DNA from: Planococcus sp. SK3692
Lineage (GTDB): Bacteria > Bacillota > Bacilli > Bacillales_A > Planococcaceae
DNA: 64,000 nt
NCBI RefSeq assembly: GCF_028890485.2
Contig: NZ_JARCHV010000002.1
Span: forward strand, 1,364,001 to 1,428,000
Direction: 5' to 3'
The notes beneath the pieces were generated by a model. That model was given only the letters and a program-made list of their open reading frames with translations. It was not told the origin of the DNA and ran no database searches. Made by a program: the position numbers and the translations under genes. Every line of letters begins with the position of its first letter. Position 1 is the first letter of the stretch. This document shows, piece by piece, positions 60,013 to 64,000 of this stretch.

Positions 60013-61659
60013 ATGTCGGGACCTTTTACGAAAGAGCAAATGGATATGCTGTACGGGAAAGCGGCCGACCCGGTCTATTTCATGCAGCAGCAGGGCAACG
60101 GCTTTGTTTATGCTTGGGTCAATCCGGTCTGCCAGGAAATTTTCGGGATCGATTTGACGGGCCACAGCGTCGAACAATGCATGCCGAGGGAGTTGGCGCT
60201 TGAAATCCACAAGCAATACCGGATTGCGATCAAGCGCAATGAACGGCATCTGTATAGGGATTACAGCTTGTTCTCTGACCGCGGGACCGCGATGGAAACG
60301 GAATTGACGCCATTTAAGCACGAGGGCGTTCAATACATTCTGGCTATCACGAGAGATGTGACCGAACAAAAGAAAATCGAAGAGGATTATCTTTTTTATC
60401 AATCGCTTGTCCAAAATTCGGTCGACCCGATGCTGATGATTTCAGCGGATTTCACCATACTCGACATGAACCCAGCTTACGAAAAAACTTTTGGTGTGAA
60501 GCGTAAGGACTGGCTCGGCCGCAATTACGACGACATTCCGCAAGACAAGCAGAAATTCTTCGAAATGGGCAAGCTTCTCCTTGAAAACAGCACCAGCAGC
60601 CATAAGTCAAGTTCAATATTTTTAAGCCGCATTAAAAGCGATGGCCGCGAAGCGAAGTTTTCGGCTAGTTATTCATTGATTAAGGAAAACGGGATTATCC
60701 GCGCTTTTCATGTCGTGTTCCGTGAGTTGACGAATGAATTATTATTGAAGCATGAACTGAAACGGACAGAGAATATTCTGGAAAGCTACAAAGATGCACT
60801 GAATTACGCAGCGCTCGTACTCATTTGGGATATCTCCGGTATGATTGAATTTGCCAATGATAATTTCAAGAAGTTGACGGGCTTTGACAGCAGCGAATTG
60901 ACTGGGATGAATATTCAGACGATCGGCCAAGCCATTATGTCCAGCCAGCAACTCGCCCATCTCCAGTCAGTCCTGACAAAAGGTGAGATTTGGCGTGGGC
61001 AAGTGCGCAGCTTGAAGAAAAATGGCCAGCCGTTCTGGGTGGATGCCACGATTATTCCGCTGTTTGATGTCGAAGGGCGCATTTATCAAATGCTCTCCAT
61101 CTTATTCGATATTACCGATCGCAAAGAAATGGAAGAGCAATTGCATCATATGGCTTATCATGACCCATTGACGAATTTGCCGAACCGTCGGATGATGGTC
61201 AAGCATTTTCGTGAAATGGAGGCGAAAAGTAACCGGACAGGAAAACAAGTCGCTGTTTTGTACATAGATGGCGATAATTTCAAGGAAATCAATGACCGGC
61301 ACGGCCACGAAATCGGCGATGAATTCATCCACCAATTCGCCCGCGCGCTTGAACGCAGCATTCGAAAGTATGATGTGGCGGCGCGTATCGGCGGAGACGA
61401 ATTCCTGATTCTGCTGCCGGGCATATCCGCGATCAATAGCCGCAAACAAATCGAGAACATCATTTCTCGCATCCAGCAAACTTTGAAAGACGGATGGGTC
61501 ATCGATGGCCAATCTTTCTCTCCGACATGCTCCATTGGCAGCGCTTTATATCCCGAAGACGGAATCGAGTTTGAAGAGCTCATCCAAAAAGCTGACCATG
61601 CGCTGTATGAAGCCAAGAAAAAAGGCGGAGGCATTGTTTGTTTTCACGGCGAATCATGA
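60013..61659 (+). CDS. PAS-domain diguanylate cyclase
   Basis: This 548-residue cytoplasmic sensor has three PAS-like domains (about 15-120, 130-250 and 260-375) and a C-terminal GGDEF domain (about 380-548). The active site is intact (RIGGDEFLILL), and RKYD five residues upstream fits the inhibitory I-site RxxD. It should make cyclic di-GMP in response to a small-molecule or redox signal. No EAL domain is present in the protein or nearby. ATG 60013 follows AGCGGTGGA; GTG 60004 is an alternative. It lies 18 bases after dapF. Confidence 0.93.
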   Translation: MSGPFTKEQMDMLYGKAADPVYFMQQQGNGFVYAWVNPVCQEIFGIDLTGHSVEQCMPRELALEIHKQYRIAIKRNERHLYRDYSLFSDRGTAMETELTPFKHEGVQYILAITRDVTEQKKIEEDYLFYQSLVQNSVDPMLMISADFTILDMNPAYEKTFGVKRKDWLGRNYDDIPQDKQKFFEMGKLLLENSTSSHKSSSIFLSRIKSDGREAKFSASYSLIKENGIIRAFHVVFRELTNELLLKHELKRTENILESYKDALNYAALVLIWDISGMIEFANDNFKKLTGFDSSELTGMNIQTIGQAIMSSQQLAHLQSVLTKGEIWRGQVRSLKKNGQPFWVDATIIPLFDVEGRIYQMLSILFDITDRKEMEEQLHHMAYHDPLTNLPNRRMMVKHFREMEAKSNRTGKQVAVLYIDGDNFKEINDRHGHEIGDEFIHQFARALERSIRKYDVAARIGGDEFLILLPGISAINSRKQIENIISRIQQTLKDGWVIDGQSFSPTCSIGSALYPEDGIEFEELIQKADHALYEAKKKGGGIVCFHGES

Positions 61660-61903
61660 GTTTCTTCCATTAAAAGATAGAAATTCTGCAGCCTTCTGTG
61701 CATGTAAGCGCTTCAATTAACCATAACCGAATCTTTTCAATCAAAAGCATTGTTTTTTTCAGTGGAAGTAGTAAGATTGATATGGAAATTCGTTCAGTAC
61801 CGCTACAGCCCTGCCGCTTTAAGTCGGGCGAGGGGCGTGCTAAAATAGGAAAGACCTATAAATAAAAGTGAATGCCATAAGGCAAATAGTTGGAGGTTAT
61901 TCA
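61660..61903 (+). promoter_or_regulatory. Upstream region of odhA with a candidate cre site
   Basis: This gene-free spacer of 244 bases contains TGTAAGCGCTTCAA (61703-61716), one mismatch from the CcpA-binding consensus. In Bacillus, odhAB is repressed by glucose, so a cre here would be sensible. A -10-like TAAAAT lies about 60 bases before the start, without a clear -35. TTGGAGGTT is the ribosome site. Confidence 0.5.
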
Positions 61904-64000
61904 ATGTCTACCAATCAACCGGACACCAAATCCCCATGGAATTCCATAACTGGCCCGAACTTAGGCTATGTAATGGAGATGTACGACCTTTACCAGGAAT
62001 CCCCTGAATTGATCGACCCTGAATTTGCAGAGCTATTCAAACAATACGGCCCGCCGGCAGAGCAGCCTGTTGTTCAGACAGGTGATGCAAGTGTGGCTTC
62101 AGCTGGTGTTGCAGTCGAACCGAACCGTTTTGAAAAAGTGCTCGCAGCCATCAACTTGGCGGAAGCTATCCGTGCACACGGTCATTTGGCTTCGGATATC
62201 TATCCGCTGAAAGACCAGCCGCGTGATACGGAACGGCTGGAAATCTCTAAATACGGCTTGACTGAAGCCGATTTGAAAGATGTTCCAGTGTCCTTGCTTT
62301 TGGAAAACGCTCCAGACGAAGTGAAAAATGGCTTGGATGCGATCAATTACCTGAAATCACTTTACACGGACAAAATCGCTTACGAATTCGCGCATGTCAT
62401 CCAACCGCAGGAACGCAGCTGGATCCAGTCGAAAATCGAAGCAGGCGACATGAAGCCAAAACTTGATGCCGATAAGAAAAAACAAGTTTTGGATCTTTTG
62501 ACGCGCGTCGAAGGATTTGAGAAATTCGTTCACCGCACATTTGTCGGGCAAAAGCGCTTTTCAATCGAAGGCGTCGATTCGCTTGTCGTCTTGATGGATG
62601 AACTGGTCCGCATGTCCGAATCTGCAGGCACTGAAAACATCATGATCGGCATGGCTCACCGTGGACGTTTGAATGTATTGACGCATATCCTCCACAAACC
62701 GTATGAGATGATGTTTGCTGGATTCGCGCATGTCGGCGATGAAGCGTTCCTTCCAGAGGATGGATCGCTTGAAATCACCAAAGGGTGGTTCGGCGATGTG
62801 AAATACCATATGGGTGCAGCACACAGTTCTAAAGCAGGAACAAAAATCAAGCTTGCCTATAACCCGTCCCACCTGGAAGTCGTGAGCCCGATCGTTACGG
62901 GTCAAACACGTGCTGCGCAGGAAATGACTTCCAAGAGCGGCTTGGCATCACACGAACCGAATAAAGCCTATTCGATCCTTGTACACGGCGATGCCGCGTT
63001 CCCGGGGCAAGGCATCGTAACAGAAACATTGAACTTTAGCCGAATCAAAGGCTATCAAACCGGTGGATCGATTCATATCATCGCCAATAACCTGATTGGT
63101 TTCACGACAGAACAGCATGATTCCCGCTCGACTCATTATTCATCTGATCCGGCCAAAGGCTTTGAAGTTCCGGTATTGCACGTCAATGCAGACGATCCGG
63201 AAGCAGTTGTAGCCGTTGCACGCTTGGCATTTGAATACCGCGAGAAATTCGGCAAAGACATCTTGATTGACCTGATCGGCTACCGCCGTTATGGCCATAA
63301 TGAAATGGATGAGCCGTTAGTGACGAACCCGATGATGTATCACGGCGTTCATCAGCACGATACCGTCCGTGAATTGTACGGCAAGCAATTATCGTCAGAA
63401 AGCGTACTGTCAGAAGAAGAGGTCAAAAAGCTCGATGCAGACATCCAAAAAGTGATGCAAGAAGCTTACGACAAAGTCAAAGAAAACAAATCCGATGACC
63501 AACCGAAACTAGAGATGCCAGAAGCCGTCTTGAACGGTTTCCCGGAAATCGAAACAGGCGTTGGCAAGGATACTCTTGAAAAAATGAACAACGAATTATT
63601 GTCATGGCCGCAAGACTTTTCCGCATTCGGCAAATTGGCGCGCATTTTGAAACGCCGCGAAGAGCCATTTAAAGGAAAAGGCAAAATCGATTGGGCCCAT
63701 GCAGAAACACTGGCTTTCGGAGCCATTTTGCAAGAAGGCAACCCAATTCGCCTGACGGGGCAAGATGCACAGCGCGGAACCTTCGCACATCGCCATCTTG
63801 TGCTGCATGATGAGAAAAACGGCAACGAACTTGTTCCACTTCACCATATTTCCGACTCGAAAGCATCATTCGTCGTTTACAACAGTCCACTAAGTGAAGC
63901 TTCAATTCTTGGCTTTGAATACGGCTATAACGTAGAAAACGACAAAGCAATGGTCATTTGGGAAGCTCAATATGGGGATTTCGCCAACATGGCACAAGTC
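61904..64000 (+). CDS. odhA: 2-Oxoglutarate dehydrogenase E1 component, N-terminal part
   Basis: The gene runs off the window; 699 codons are visible without a stop. E1 is the thiamine diphosphate-dependent subunit that decarboxylates 2-oxoglutarate in the citric acid cycle. Family segments include the N-terminal GPNLGYVMEMYDLYQESPELID, GMAHRGRLNVLTHILHKP, the thiamine-binding HGDAAFPGQGIVTETLNFS, IIANNLIGFTTEQ, and LIGYRRYGHNEMDEP. TTGGAGG precedes ATG 61904. The dihydrolipoyl succinyltransferase gene odhB is expected downstream, outside the window. Confidence 0.97.
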   Translation, partial: MSTNQPDTKSPWNSITGPNLGYVMEMYDLYQESPELIDPEFAELFKQYGPPAEQPVVQTGDASVASAGVAVEPNRFEKVLAAINLAEAIRAHGHLASDIYPLKDQPRDTERLEISKYGLTEADLKDVPVSLLLENAPDEVKNGLDAINYLKSLYTDKIAYEFAHVIQPQERSWIQSKIEAGDMKPKLDADKKKQVLDLLTRVEGFEKFVHRTFVGQKRFSIEGVDSLVVLMDELVRMSESAGTENIMIGMAHRGRLNVLTHILHKPYEMMFAGFAHVGDEAFLPEDGSLEITKGWFGDVKYHMGAAHSSKAGTKIKLAYNPSHLEVVSPIVTGQTRAAQEMTSKSGLASHEPNKAYSILVHGDAAFPGQGIVTETLNFSRIKGYQTGGSIHIIANNLIGFTTEQHDSRSTHYSSDPAKGFEVPVLHVNADDPEAVVAVARLAFEYREKFGKDILIDLIGYRRYGHNEMDEPLVTNPMMYHGVHQHDTVRELYGKQLSSESVLSEEEVKKLDADIQKVMQEAYDKVKENKSDDQPKLEMPEAVLNGFPEIETGVGKDTLEKMNNELLSWPQDFSAFGKLARILKRREEPFKGKGKIDWAHAETLAFGAILQEGNPIRLTGQDAQRGTFAHRHLVLHDEKNGNELVPLHHISDSKASFVVYNSPLSEASILGFEYGYNVENDKAMVIWEAQYGDFANMAQV

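Overview
This window is a gene-dense chromosomal segment of a low-to-middle GC Firmicute. Strong AAGGAGG-type ribosome binding sites, frequent TTG/GTG starts, a B-type RNase P RNA and a gene order matching the Bacillus subtilis yp* region (panC-panD-dinG-ypmA-ypmB-aspB-asnS-dnaD-nth-ypoC-ponA-recU, mrfA-mrfB-gpsB-rnpB-ypsC-ypvA-ypwA, thyA-dfrA-plsC, ypmR-ypmS-msrA-msrB-yozE) point to Bacillales. Sporulation genes that sit in this region in Bacillus are missing. Staphylococcus-like features (a stand-alone murG near odhA, a long-form thymidylate synthase) fit better. My inference is Planococcaceae (Planococcus or a close relative). I see no prophage, insertion sequence, CRISPR array, tRNA or rRNA gene.

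Layout. 1-8.7 kb: the end of pantothenate synthesis (panC, panD), then dinG, two small conserved genes, aspB-asnS, dnaD-nth-ypoC. 8.7-12.1 kb, minus strand: recU and the bifunctional penicillin-binding protein, which carries a long acidic repeat tail. 12.3-20.3 kb: yppE-mrfA-mrfB (mitomycin-type repair), gpsB, the RNase P RNA gene, an rRNA methyltransferase and a second DinG/XPD-family helicase. 20.4-34.4 kb: an M32 carboxypeptidase, an SDR, the tandem dynamin DynA, a sulfurtransferase, a CorC-type membrane protein, an amidohydrolase, another SDR, a YhfK-like protein, an LD-carboxypeptidase, an acetyltransferase and several orphan small proteins. 34.4-38.4 kb: a GC-rich structured repeat, a sugar-dehydrogenase-like lipoprotein, small membrane proteins, ypeP-ypdP (queuosine precursor uptake) behind a preQ1-I riboswitch, ypeQ and cspD. 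38.5-45.4 kb: ypgQ, an ABC-F ATPase, the CvfC-like protein, an ion channel, a VOC protein, bacilliredoxin, a methyltransferase and a 25-residue membrane peptide. 45.6-55.6 kb: ypjP, thyA-dfrA-plsC, a DegV protein, ypmR-ypmS-msrA-msrB, yozE, deoD, a CtpB-type protease and a CobW GTPase with a small partner. 55.6-64 kb: a small hydrolase, a MATE transporter, murG-dapF, a PAS/GGDEF diguanylate cyclase, and the start of odhA, which runs off the window.

Functional themes are DNA repair and replication (dinG, dnaD, nth, recU, mrfAB, ypvA), cell wall and division (ponA, gpsB, LD-carboxypeptidase, murG, dapF), folate/thymidylate supply, thiol and methionine-sulfoxide repair, and RNA modification. No large undescribed system is evident. 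The observations most worth a second look are: a translational preQ1-I riboswitch controlling ypdP; a yozE gene whose only well-placed start codon is AUA, directly behind a terminator hairpin; a 25-codon membrane-peptide gene with its own strong RBS and terminator; and a GC-rich multi-hairpin repeat flanked by two copies of the same terminator palindrome. All family assignments are from reading the translations and from memory of these families; no database search was run.
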